Source of the DNA: Rhodoferax sp.
GTDB taxonomy: Bacteria; Pseudomonadota; Gammaproteobacteria; Burkholderiales; Burkholderiaceae_C
Assembly: GCA_016463455.1 (NCBI GenBank)
Contig: JAEMRG010000058.1
Location: 1-10,094, forward strand
DNA: 10,094 nucleotides
Reading direction: 5' to 3'
A program made the position numbers and the translations under genes. The notes beneath the pieces were generated by a model. That model had not been told where the DNA came from. It saw nothing but the letters and a program-made list of their open reading frames with translations, and ran no database searches. Positions 1 to 6,063 of this stretch are shown one piece after another (position 1 is the stretch's first letter; each line of letters starts with the position of its first letter).

Positions 1-319
1 GCACATCAACCACGCTGCTGACCTGGGCAATTTGATCTTCGCTGTGGATGTCAGTGAGCACCGGCACTTGGAGTTCGCGTTTGACTTTGGCCAAAATCTC
101 CAGGCCTTTTTCGATGCCCGGGCCACGAAAAGTGCTGCCGCTGGAACGGTTGGCCTTGTCAAAACTGCTCTTGAAAATAAAAGGAATGCCTAAGCTGGCG
201 CAGATTTCTTTGAGCGTGCCTGCGGTATCCATTTGCAATTGTTCGGACTCGATTACGCAAGGCCCGGCAATCAAGAAAAAGGGCTGGTCCAGTCCAACCG
301 CAAAGCCGCAAAGCTTCAC
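1..319 (-). CDS. kdsA: 3-deoxy-8-phosphooctulonate (KDO-8-phosphate) synthase, N-terminal part, cut by window edge
   Basis: Condenses phosphoenolpyruvate with arabinose-5-phosphate to KDO-8-phosphate in the cytoplasm, an early step toward the lipopolysaccharide core sugar KDO. About 106 residues are present; the C-terminal part lies beyond the left edge. I translated the minus strand by hand and see the family motifs in order: LIAGPCVIES (about residues 16-25), FKSSFDKANRSS with FRGPG, and VLTDIHSEDQ near the edge. Residue 21 is Cys in AGPC, where the E. coli-type metal-independent enzymes have Asn, so this is probably the metal-dependent class (established family knowledge; the other metal ligands are outside the window). 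The start is a GTG whose last bases overlap the pyrG stop (GTGA). AAGGTGG a few bases upstream is a good ribosome binding site. The overlap implies translational coupling with pyrG. Confidence 0.95.
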   Translation of the reverse strand, partial: MKLCGFAVGLDQPFFLIAGPCVIESEQLQMDTAGTLKEICASLGIPFIFKSSFDKANRSSGSTFRGPGIEKGLEILAKVKRELQVPVLTDIHSEDQIAQVSSVVDV

Positions 320-1983
320 GCGGCCACCTTGAGGTTTTTGCCATCACGCTGGTGGTCCAACGCCGCTTTGATAAACGCATTGAACAAAGGATGGCCGTTC
401 CATGGGGTGGACTTGAACTCCGGGTGGAACTGCACACCGATAAACCAGGGGTGTACGCTTTGCGGCAGCTCCACCATTTCGGTCAGTTGCTCACGCTGGG
501 TAATGGCAGAGATGACTAAGCCGGCAGCGCGCAAACGGTCCAGGAAATGCACATTGGCTTCGTAGCGGTGGCGGTGGCGTTCGGTTACGACGTCGCCGTA
601 AATCTGATGCGCGATCGTATTCTTGGCTACGTCCGAGCTTTGCGCCCCTAGGCGCATGGTGCCGCCCATATCCGAATTGTGGTCCCGGGTTTGGATGGTC
701 CCGTCTTTGTCTTTCCATTCGGTGATCAGCGCAATCACCGGGTTGGGGCTGTCCGGGTCGAACTCGGTGCTGTTGGCGTCTGTGAGACCCGCCACATGGC
801 GCGCAAATTCGATGGTCGCCACCTGCATGCCCAGGCAAATACCCAGGTACGGCACTTTGTTTTCACGTGCAAAGCGCGCTGCGCTGATTTTGCCTTCTAT
901 GCCGCGTTTACCAAAGCCGCCGGGTACCAGCACCGCGTCAAATTTGGCCAATTGGGACAGGGTGTCCGCGGTGATGGTTTCTGAATCGATGTAATGGATT
1001 TTTACCTTCACATGGTTCTTCATGCCGGCATGGCGCAGCGCTTCATTGAGCGATTTGTAGCTATCGGACAGGTCGACGTATTTGCCGACCATCGCGATGG
1101 CGACTTCGCCTTCGGGGTGTTCGGTTTCGTACACCAAATCGTCCCAGCGCTGGAGCTTGGCTGGTGGTGTGTTCAGGCGCAGCTTGTCGCAAATCAGGCC
1201 ATCTAGGCCTTGTTCATGCAAAATACGCGGCACTTTGTAAATCGTGTCCACGTCCCACATGGAGATCACGCCCCATACCGGCACGTTGGAAAACATTGAA
1301 ATTTTCTGGCGCTCTTCTTCGGGAATAGGCCGGTCTGCCCGGCACACCAGGGCGTCGGCTTGGATGCCAATTTCGCGCAATTGCTTGGCGGTGTGCTGGG
1401 TGGGTTTGGTTTTGAGCTCACCGGCAGCGGCAATCCAAGGCACATAGCTCAAATGGACAAAAGCGCTGTGGTTGGGCCCCATTTGCAGGCTCATCTGGCG
1501 CACGGCTTCCAAAAAGGGCAGGGACTCGATATCACCTACCGTGCCGCCGATTTCCACAATCGCCACGTCCACCGCATCGGCTTCGCCCAAGCGGGCGCCG
1601 CGTTTGACGAACTCCTGGATCTCGTTGGTCACATGCGGAATCACCTGCACCGTCTTACCCAGGTAGTCGCCGCGGCGTTCTTTGTCGAGCACGCTTTTAT
1701 AGATTTGTCCGGTGGTGAAATTGTTGGACTTGCGCATGCGCGTTTCCACAAAACGCTCATAGTGGCCCAGATCCAGATCGGTTTCGGCGCCGTCATCGGT
1801 CACGAAAACCTCGCCATGTTGCAGCGGCGACATAGTGCCTGGGTCTACATTGAGGTAGGGATCCAGCTTGATGAGGGTGACTGTCAGGCCCCGCGACTCA
1901 AGAAGCGCGGCGAGCGAGGCCGATGCAATTCCCTTGCCTAGGGAAGACACTACACCGCCGGTGACGAAGACAAATTTGGTCAT
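316..1983 (-). CDS. pyrG: CTP synthase (glutamine-hydrolysing)
   Basis: Converts UTP to CTP using ATP and glutamine-derived ammonia, the last step of de novo pyrimidine nucleotide synthesis; a cytoplasmic tetramer in known members. The 555-residue product has family-typical length (about 545 in E. coli). The N-terminal synthetase domain (about 1-270) starts with FVTGGVVSSLGKG and contains KLDPYLNVDPGTMSP and the DGAETDLDLGHYERF block. The C-terminal class I glutamine amidotransferase domain (about 290-545) carries PGGFG, the nucleophile Cys383 in GICLGMQ and the His520/Glu522 pair in VQFHPEF. The ATG start aligns with the conserved N terminus; no clear ribosome binding site precedes it. Its stop overlaps the kdsA start, so the two genes are cotranscribed. 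CTP is also the substrate that later activates KDO, which fits the pairing. Function is very secure. Confidence 0.99.
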   Translation of the reverse strand: MTKFVFVTGGVVSSLGKGIASASLAALLESRGLTVTLIKLDPYLNVDPGTMSPLQHGEVFVTDDGAETDLDLGHYERFVETRMRKSNNFTTGQIYKSVLDKERRGDYLGKTVQVIPHVTNEIQEFVKRGARLGEADAVDVAIVEIGGTVGDIESLPFLEAVRQMSLQMGPNHSAFVHLSYVPWIAAAGELKTKPTQHTAKQLREIGIQADALVCRADRPIPEEERQKISMFSNVPVWGVISMWDVDTIYKVPRILHEQGLDGLICDKLRLNTPPAKLQRWDDLVYETEHPEGEVAIAMVGKYVDLSDSYKSLNEALRHAGMKNHVKVKIHYIDSETITADTLSQLAKFDAVLVPGGFGKRGIEGKISAARFARENKVPYLGICLGMQVATIEFARHVAGLTDANSTEFDPDSPNPVIALITEWKDKDGTIQTRDHNSDMGGTMRLGAQSSDVAKNTIAHQIYGDVVTERHRHRYEANVHFLDRLRAAGLVISAITQREQLTEMVELPQSVHPWFIGVQFHPEFKSTPWNGHPLFNAFIKAALDHQRDGKNLKVAA

Positions 1984-2026
1984 GTCAGAGTGCGAACCCA
2001 GAGGTTCAGGTAGCTGGTAAGGCGCG

Positions 2027-2032
2027 ATTATA
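2027..2032 (-). promoter_or_regulatory. Probable -10 element of the pyrG-kdsA operon
   Basis: On the minus strand this is a perfect TATAAT, lying 43 bases before the pyrG ATG in the 117-base divergent gap to coaBC (1984-2100). No good -35 match lies 16-18 bases upstream, so strength and use are uncertain. On the plus strand a weak candidate for coaBC is TTCAGG (2005-2010) with TATAGG (2029-2034), 18 bases apart; I would not rely on it. Confidence 0.5.
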
Positions 2033-2100
2033 GGTGTCTGCTACATTGCGCTTTGACGCGGCTGCCGCTATGGCGGCGGTGCACAAAGAGGCGACAGCGC

Positions 2101-3324
2101 ATGGATTTGAACGGTAAACACATAGTTTTGGGCCTGACCGGCGGGGTTGCCTGTTACAAGGCGGCGTATTTGTGCCGCCTGCTGGTTAAAGAGGGTGCAC
2201 AAGTGCAGGTGGTGATGACCGAGGCAGCTGCCCAGTTCATCACGCCGGTGACCATGCAGGCCTTAAGCAACCGCGCGGTTTATGTATCCCAGTGGGATCC
2301 GCGCGAACCCAACAATATGGCGCATATCAACCTCAGCCGCGAGGCCGATGCGATTCTTGTGGCGCCTTGCAGCGCCGATTTCATGGCCAAACTTTTGCAT
2401 GGCCGTGCGGATGATTTGCTCAGTCTGATGTGCCTGGCGCGCCCCCTGGAGCGCGTGCCCTTGCTACTGGCCCCGGCCATGAACCGCGAAATGTGGGCGC
2501 ATCCGGCCACCCAGCGCAATGTAGCGCAGTTACGCGCCGACGGTGCGCTGGTGCTCGGCGTGGGTGAGGGCGACCAGGCGTGCGGCGAAATTGGCGATGG
2601 ACGCATGCTCGAACCCGATGAATTGCTTGAGGACCTGATTGCCTACTTCCAGCCAAAAGTGCTGGCTGGGCGGCGGGTACTGATTTCGGCCGGCCCCACG
2701 TTTGAAGCTATAGACCCGGTGCGGGGCATTACCAATTTGTCCAGCGGGAAAATGGGTTTTGCCCTGGCCCGTGCGGCACGGGACGCGGGTGCGCAAGTCA
2801 CCCTGGTGGCCGGGCCCGTCGACCTGGACGGGCCGCGCGGTGTGCAGCGTATCAACGTCCGATCCGCGCAGGACATGGACGCAGCCTGCCACGCACAGGC
2901 AGAGCACTCCGATGTGTTCATCGCCACCGCCGCCGTGGCCGACTGGCGACCGACCAGCGCGCAGTCGCAAAAAATCAAAAAGCAAGGCGACGGCCAGGTG
3001 CCCAGCCTGGCCTTTGTGGAAAACCCAGACATTCTTTCAGCCATAGCCGCGTCCGAACGCGCCCGCAGTGGCGCGCTGTATTGCGTGGGTTTTGCGGCTG
3101 AAAGCCAGGATTTGGAGGCTCAGGCCACGGCCAAGCGGCTGCGTAAAGGCGTGCCTTTGCTGGTAGCTAATATCGGCCCGGCCACCTTCGGTCAGGACGA
3201 CAATGCTTTGCTTTTGATCGACGCCCAGGGCACCTTGGAAATGCCGCGTAATTCCAAACTCGCGCTGGGGCGCATGCTGGTCGCCGAGATTGCCAATCGC
3301 CTACCGGCGCTTGCCGCCGTTTGA
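2101..3324 (+). CDS. coaBC: Bifunctional phosphopantothenoylcysteine decarboxylase / phosphopantothenate-cysteine ligase
   Basis: Carries out two consecutive steps of coenzyme A synthesis: CTP-dependent coupling of 4'-phosphopantothenate to cysteine (CoaB), then FMN-dependent decarboxylation to 4'-phosphopantetheine (CoaC). The 407 residues match the usual length (406 in E. coli Dfp). The CoaC flavoprotein domain (about 1-185) shows GLTGGVACYK, the active-site His75 in MAHINL, PAMN with Asn128, and Cys161 in QACGEIGDGRM. The CoaB domain (about 190-400) shows SAGPT, DPVRGITNLSSGKMG with Asn212, ATAAVADW and the KIKKQ motif at 291-295. The reading frame extends upstream to a TTG at 2053, but the ATG at 2101 gives the family N terminus and has AAAGAGG (2085-2091) nine bases before it. 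It heads a coaBC-dut pair and is divergent from pyrG. Confidence 0.97.
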   Translation: MDLNGKHIVLGLTGGVACYKAAYLCRLLVKEGAQVQVVMTEAAAQFITPVTMQALSNRAVYVSQWDPREPNNMAHINLSREADAILVAPCSADFMAKLLHGRADDLLSLMCLARPLERVPLLLAPAMNREMWAHPATQRNVAQLRADGALVLGVGEGDQACGEIGDGRMLEPDELLEDLIAYFQPKVLAGRRVLISAGPTFEAIDPVRGITNLSSGKMGFALARAARDAGAQVTLVAGPVDLDGPRGVQRINVRSAQDMDAACHAQAEHSDVFIATAAVADWRPTSAQSQKIKKQGDGQVPSLAFVENPDILSAIAASERARSGALYCVGFAAESQDLEAQATAKRLRKGVPLLVANIGPATFGQDDNALLLIDAQGTLEMPRNSKLALGRMLVAEIANRLPALAAV

Positions 3325-3366
3325 AGCGCCAAGCGCACATCTTTTCTTTCCTTTCGATTCGTTCCT

Positions 3367-3813
3367 ATGCACATCGACGTCAAAATTCTGGATCCACGCC
3401 TGACAGACCAGTTCCCGGCCTATGCCACACCGGGCAGCGCCGGCTTGGACTTGCGCGCCTGCCTGGACGCGCCTTTGCTGCTGCAGCCCAATGCCTGGCA
3501 ACTGGTGCCTACTGGCATGGCCATGTACTTGAAAGACCCAGCCTATGCGGCCCTGATCCTGCCGCGCTCGGGGCTGGGTCATAAGCACGGCATCGTGCTG
3601 GGCAATTTAGTGGGCTTGATCGACAGCGATTACCAAGGCCAACTGATGGTCAGTGCCTGGAATCGCAGCTCCGTGCCCTTTGTCATCGAGCCTATGGAGC
3701 GCATTGCCCAGTTGGTCATCGTACCGGTGGTGCAGGCGAAATTCAATCTCGTAGAGGCCTTCCCCGAATCCGAGCGCGGAGAGGGTGGCTACGGCTCGAC
3801 CGGCAAAAAATAG
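3367..3813 (+). CDS. dut: Deoxyuridine 5'-triphosphate nucleotidohydrolase (dUTPase)
   Basis: Hydrolyses dUTP to dUMP and pyrophosphate, keeping uracil out of DNA and supplying dUMP for thymidylate synthesis; the family is a cytoplasmic homotrimer. At 148 residues it has normal trimeric dUTPase length, and all five signature motifs are visible: TPGSAGLDLRA (21-31), PRSGLG (66-71), GLIDSDYQG (83-91) with the expected catalytic Asp86, ERIAQLV (111-117) and the C-terminal RGEGGYGSTG arm (137-146). It follows coaBC after 42 bases, the order also known from E. coli (dfp-dut), so cotranscription is likely. The ATG start is fixed by family alignment. No purine-rich ribosome binding site precedes it; the gap is instead pyrimidine-rich (TCTTTTCTTTCCTTTCG). 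Confidence 0.98.
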   Translation: MHIDVKILDPRLTDQFPAYATPGSAGLDLRACLDAPLLLQPNAWQLVPTGMAMYLKDPAYAALILPRSGLGHKHGIVLGNLVGLIDSDYQGQLMVSAWNRSSVPFVIEPMERIAQLVIVPVVQAKFNLVEAFPESERGEGGYGSTGKK

Positions 3814-3863
3814 ACCGTCAAAAAACGAGCTCAGCCAATGGCCTTGCTCCGCCTTGGCTCCGC

Positions 3864-4397
3864 TTAGTGCAAGGTGCGCTGCTCGTATCCCGGATCGACT
3901 ATGGCCTCAATGCGGAAAAAGCCACTGCCGGTGGAACCGCGCTGGAGTTCCTCTTGGCTGGCTTCGCGCACCGATTCGACCCGCATGCGTAAACGTATGG
4001 CGATGCCTGCCAGTGGGTGGTTGGCGTCCAAGACCACGTGTTCGGGGTAAATATCCGTGACCGTGTACAGTGCCTCTCGCGGCGCTTCTGGGTGGCAACC
4101 GTCAGGCAAGGCTGAACCTTCAATGGTCAGCCCGACTTCCAACTCCGCCGGAAACAAGTGCCTGGGCTCCAGAAAGAGCAGTTGCTCGTTAAAGTCGCCA
4201 AAGGCCTGCTCTGGCTCGATTTGCAATTGCACGGCGGCACCGGCTTCGTGGCCTTGCAGTGCTTCTTCAATGGCAGGCAGCAAATCTTTGCCGCCGACCA
4301 GAAACTCAACCGGTTCGTCTAAAACGTCCAATTCCTCGCCCAGGGTGTCGCTTAAAACCCAGGTCAGCGCGACGACGCAGTGTGATGTGATTTCCAT
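3864..4397 (-). CDS. SlyD-like FKBP-type peptidyl-prolyl cis-trans isomerase
   Basis: Predicted folding helper that isomerises peptidyl-prolyl bonds. The 177 residues align by eye with SlyD: an FKBP half (VVALTWVLSDTLGEELD, then PVEFLVGGKDLLPAIEEALQGHEAG), the typical QAFGDFNEQLLFLEP block at about 64-79, the insert-in-flap region (about 80-125) and the closing VVLDANHPLAGIAIRLRMRV with VREASQEELQRG. It lacks the His/Cys-rich metal-binding tail of E. coli SlyD and ends soon after a short FFRIEAIVDPGYEQ segment, so metal delivery should not be assumed. The start at 4397 (MEITSHCVVAL) matches the family; the frame remains open upstream to 4463, but that would overlap roxA on the other strand. 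No obvious ribosome binding site. Divergent from roxA, convergent with dut across a 50-base gap with no clear terminator. Confidence 0.9.
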   Translation of the reverse strand: MEITSHCVVALTWVLSDTLGEELDVLDEPVEFLVGGKDLLPAIEEALQGHEAGAAVQLQIEPEQAFGDFNEQLLFLEPRHLFPAELEVGLTIEGSALPDGCHPEAPREALYTVTDIYPEHVVLDANHPLAGIAIRLRMRVESVREASQEELQRGSTGSGFFRIEAIVDPGYEQRTLH

Positions 4398-4448
4398 CGG
4401 ACAATTGTCGCAGTTTCTATGTTCCCGCACCCTAGCAAGGACCCACTT
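4398..4448. promoter_or_regulatory. Divergent 51-base intergenic region with short palindrome and roxA ribosome binding site
   Basis: The only space between the start codons of the SlyD-like gene and roxA, so control of both probably lies here or inside the flanking genes. It holds a perfect 10-base palindrome, GACAATTGTC (4400-4409), and an AAGGA ribosome binding site (4437-4441) seven bases before the roxA ATG. No convincing -35/-10 pair was found in either direction. Confidence 0.45.
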
Positions 4449-5585
4449 ATGCAAGTTGATCAATCACTTCCGCTCTTGGGCGGACTGTCTCCGGCGCAGT
4501 TTATGAAGCGCTATTGGCATAAAAAGCCCTTACTCATCCGCCAGGCGATACCGGACATGCAAGCATTTCTTTCGCGCGGCGCGCTGTTTGATCTTGCGGC
4601 GCGCGACGACGTGCAGTCGCGACTGGTGATTCAGCAAGCGGCTTCGGCCAAGCAGCCTTGGCGCTTGCGCCATGGGCCATTTGCGCGGCGCAGCCTGCCC
4701 CCCTTGAAGCAGCCGGGCTGGACGCTCTTGGTTCAAAGCGTGGACTTGATCGATGCGCGCATACATGCGCTACGCGAGCAGTTTCGCTTTGTGCCGGATG
4801 CGCGCCTGGACGATGTCATGGTCAGTTACGCCAGCGACGGCGGTGGCGTGGGGCCGCATTTCGACAGCTATGACGTTTTTTTATTGCAAGCCCAGGGGCA
4901 TAGGCGCTGGCGTATCGGCCGTCAGAAAAATTTGGCACTGCAAGAAGGCATGCCGCTAAAGATTTTGGCGGATTTTCAGCCCGAAGAGGAGTTTGTGCTC
5001 GAGCCCGGCGACATGCTGTACTTGCCACCGCGTTACGCCCACGACGGTGCAGCCCAGGGGGAGTGCATGACGTATTCCATTGGCTTTCGCGCGCCCGACC
5101 AGGTGGAATTGGCGCAAGCTCTATTGCAGGGTATGGCGGAACAACTCGCCGAATCTATCCCCTCCAAGCGCTACCGCGACCCCGGCCAGTCGGCGAGCGA
5201 CTGTCCGGCACAAATTCCCCTTGAACTTCAGGCATTTGCGCAGGATGCGCTTAGCAAAGCTTTACGCGACCCGGACTTGCTGGCACGCACTTTGGGTGAG
5301 CACCTGAGCGAGCCTGCTGCGGCGGTCTGGTTCCAGCCGCAGGAATCTGCCTGCGGCCTGCAACACGGTGTGCGCCTAGACCGAGGCACGCGCATGCTGT
5401 ATCACGCGCGGCACATCTTTATCAACGGTGAGAGCTTTGAGGCCTCCGGTCGGGATGCGCAATTGGTGCGCCAATTGGCAGACCTCCATTTTTTGGATAT
5501 CCGGGATTGCGCTCGCCTAAGTCCGGGGGCTGCGCAGCTGCTTGGCCAATGGTTGGACAGCGGCTGGCTGCAGGAACTTAAATAG
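4449..5585 (+). CDS. roxA: Cupin/JmjC-type 2-oxoglutarate oxygenase, ribosomal protein L16 (uL16) arginine hydroxylase family
   Basis: Predicted to hydroxylate an arginine of ribosomal protein uL16 using Fe(II), oxygen and 2-oxoglutarate, as shown for E. coli YcfD/RoxA. The 378 residues match that family (373 in E. coli). Visible features: N-terminal FMKRYWHKKPLLIRQAIP (18-35), then the JmjC/cupin core with the iron triad His137 and Asp139 in GGGVGPHFDSYDVF and His198 in YLPPRYAHDG. The stretches GHRRWRIG, LEPGDMLYLPP and YSIGFRAP also match YcfD closely. The C-terminal 150 residues correspond to the dimerisation and winged-helix part. An ATG at 4419 lies in frame upstream, but the one at 4449 is preferred for its AAGGA site with 7-base spacing. 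The substrate is inferred from homology only. Confidence 0.92.
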   Translation: MQVDQSLPLLGGLSPAQFMKRYWHKKPLLIRQAIPDMQAFLSRGALFDLAARDDVQSRLVIQQAASAKQPWRLRHGPFARRSLPPLKQPGWTLLVQSVDLIDARIHALREQFRFVPDARLDDVMVSYASDGGGVGPHFDSYDVFLLQAQGHRRWRIGRQKNLALQEGMPLKILADFQPEEEFVLEPGDMLYLPPRYAHDGAAQGECMTYSIGFRAPDQVELAQALLQGMAEQLAESIPSKRYRDPGQSASDCPAQIPLELQAFAQDALSKALRDPDLLARTLGEHLSEPAAAVWFQPQESACGLQHGVRLDRGTRMLYHARHIFINGESFEASGRDAQLVRQLADLHFLDIRDCARLSPGAAQLLGQWLDSGWLQELK

Positions 5586-5683
5586 GGCGCAAGAGTAAAG
5601 TTAGCGAAGCGAACGGTAGATTAAATCGGCACTTTTGTGGTGCACCCTTTTAAATCCAAAGGGTTTACCCGAATCGAATCTTG

Positions 5684-5689
5684 TATAAT
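5684..5689 (+). promoter_or_regulatory. Probable -10 element of the small lipoprotein gene
   Basis: Perfect TATAAT in the A/T-rich context CTTGTATAATTATTTT, predicting transcription start near 5696. The -35 is poor: at 17-base spacing the hexamer is GGGTTT. An inverted repeat (5644-5664) covers that position, which could mean an activator or repressor site; this is inference. Confidence 0.6.
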
Positions 5690-5753
5690 TATTTTCTCTG
5701 GCGAAAAGAGATCGAATGCTTTTTGTCGGGGTTTGGGCGGTACGCCGCCTGAG

Positions 5754-5769
5754 CAATTTCCGGAAATTG
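5754..5769. repeat. Perfect 16-base palindrome in the leader of the small lipoprotein gene
   Basis: CAATTTCCGGAAATTG is identical on both strands, with no unpaired centre. It lies 65 bases after the -10 hexamer and 27 bases before the lipoprotein ATG. It may be a binding site for a dimeric regulator or, in RNA, a weak 6-bp stem with a CCGG loop. Confidence 0.6.
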
Positions 5770-5796
5770 TTTCGTTAACTCATTTACTTTCACATC

Positions 5797-5973
5797 ATGA
5801 ACAAATCACTCGTTTTGGCTGCCGTTATCGCTGCAGCTGCTTTGGCCGCTTGCGGTAAAAAAGAAGAAGCTGCTCCTGCTGCTGCACCCGCACCAGCTGC
5901 AGCACCCGCTGCTGACGCATCTGCTGCCGCGCCCGCTGCACCAGCTGCACCCGCTTCGGAAGCCGCCAAGTAA
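5797..5973 (+). CDS. Small Ala/Pro-rich lipoprotein of unknown function (58 residues)
   Basis: Begins MNKSLVLAAVIAAAALAACGKKEE: a short positively charged start, a hydrophobic segment (about 4-16) and a lipobox LAAC with Cys19, so signal peptidase II cleavage and lipid attachment are predicted. The mature part would be only 40 residues: a charged KKEE patch, then almost pure Ala/Pro (about 25-55) and an ASEAAK end. Such a chain is probably disordered. The coding DNA is made of repeated GCT/GCA/CCC codons. The gene is supported by the intact lipobox, the -10 hexamer upstream and the strong terminator only 12 bases after the TAA. Gly follows the Cys rather than Asp, so the inner-membrane retention signal of enteric bacteria is absent and the outer membrane is the likelier site. 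Role unknown. Confidence 0.8.
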   Translation: MNKSLVLAAVIAAAALAACGKKEEAAPAAAPAPAAAPAADASAAAPAAPAAPASEAAK

Positions 5974-5985
5974 TTTTTACTTGGT

Positions 5986-6019
5986 CGAAAAAAAACCACC
6001 GCAAGGTGGTTTTTTTTCG
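5986..6019. terminator. Strong bidirectional intrinsic terminator
   Basis: Perfect 15-bp stem: CGAAAAAAAACCACC (5986-6000), a GNRA-type loop GCAA (6001-6004) and the exact complement (6005-6019). The stem contains eight A's before and eight T's after the CCACC/GGTGG core, so it reads as a GC-core hairpin with a U tract on both strands. On the plus strand it ends the small lipoprotein gene, 12 bases after its stop; on the minus strand it can end the dapA-bamC unit. Confidence 0.93.
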
Positions 6020-6031
6020 CCTTCTGTTTTG

Positions 6032-6055
6032 TGTTGGCCCACTAAGGGGCCAACA
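6032..6055 (-). terminator. Second hairpin directly after bamC
   Basis: Perfect 9-bp arms TGTTGGCCC (6032-6040) and GGGCCAACA (6047-6055) around a 6-base loop, starting 8 bases after the bamC stop. No T run follows on either strand, so alone it is probably not an intrinsic terminator. It may protect the 3' end of the bamC message or act together with the hairpin at 5986-6019. Confidence 0.6.
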
Positions 6056-6063
6056 TGGCACTT

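Larger units (their letters stand above)
5586..5796 (+). other. Intergenic region and probable structured leader before the small lipoprotein gene
   Basis: This 211-base gap holds no convincing gene. In order it contains a tandem GCGAA GCGAA near 5605-5615; an inverted repeat ACCCTTT/AAAGGGT (5644-5664, 7-base loop); a -10 hexamer (5684-5689); a hairpin TCTCT/AGAGA (5695-5711); a GC-rich hairpin GGCGG/CCGCC with TACG loop (5736-5749); and a perfect 16-base palindrome (5754-5769). If the promoter is used, the mRNA has a leader of about 100 bases holding the last three structures. No Shine-Dalgarno sequence is visible before the ATG at 5797. No clear terminator for roxA was found. Confidence 0.55.

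Noticed and set aside
1360..1941. Plus-strand open frame of 193 codons opposite pyrG
   Set aside because: Fully antisense to the conserved CTP synthase domain; composition and lack of motifs indicate a shadow frame.
2053..2100. TTG start sixteen codons upstream of coaBC
   Set aside because: It adds an Arg-rich segment absent from the family, while the ATG at 2101 has a good ribosome binding site and the expected N terminus.
4419..4448. Ten-codon upstream extension of roxA
   Set aside because: The ATG at 4449 has an AAGGA site at seven bases, whereas the one at 4419 has none and the extra residues are not family-like.
4398..4463. Upstream extension of the SlyD-like gene by 22 codons
   Set aside because: It would run antisense over the roxA ribosome binding site and start; the family N terminus corresponds to the ATG at 4397.
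5637..5858. Plus-strand open frame of 73 codons spanning the leader and start of the small lipoprotein
   Set aside because: It runs through the -10 hexamer and palindromes and overlaps the lipoprotein in another frame; the product has no motif.
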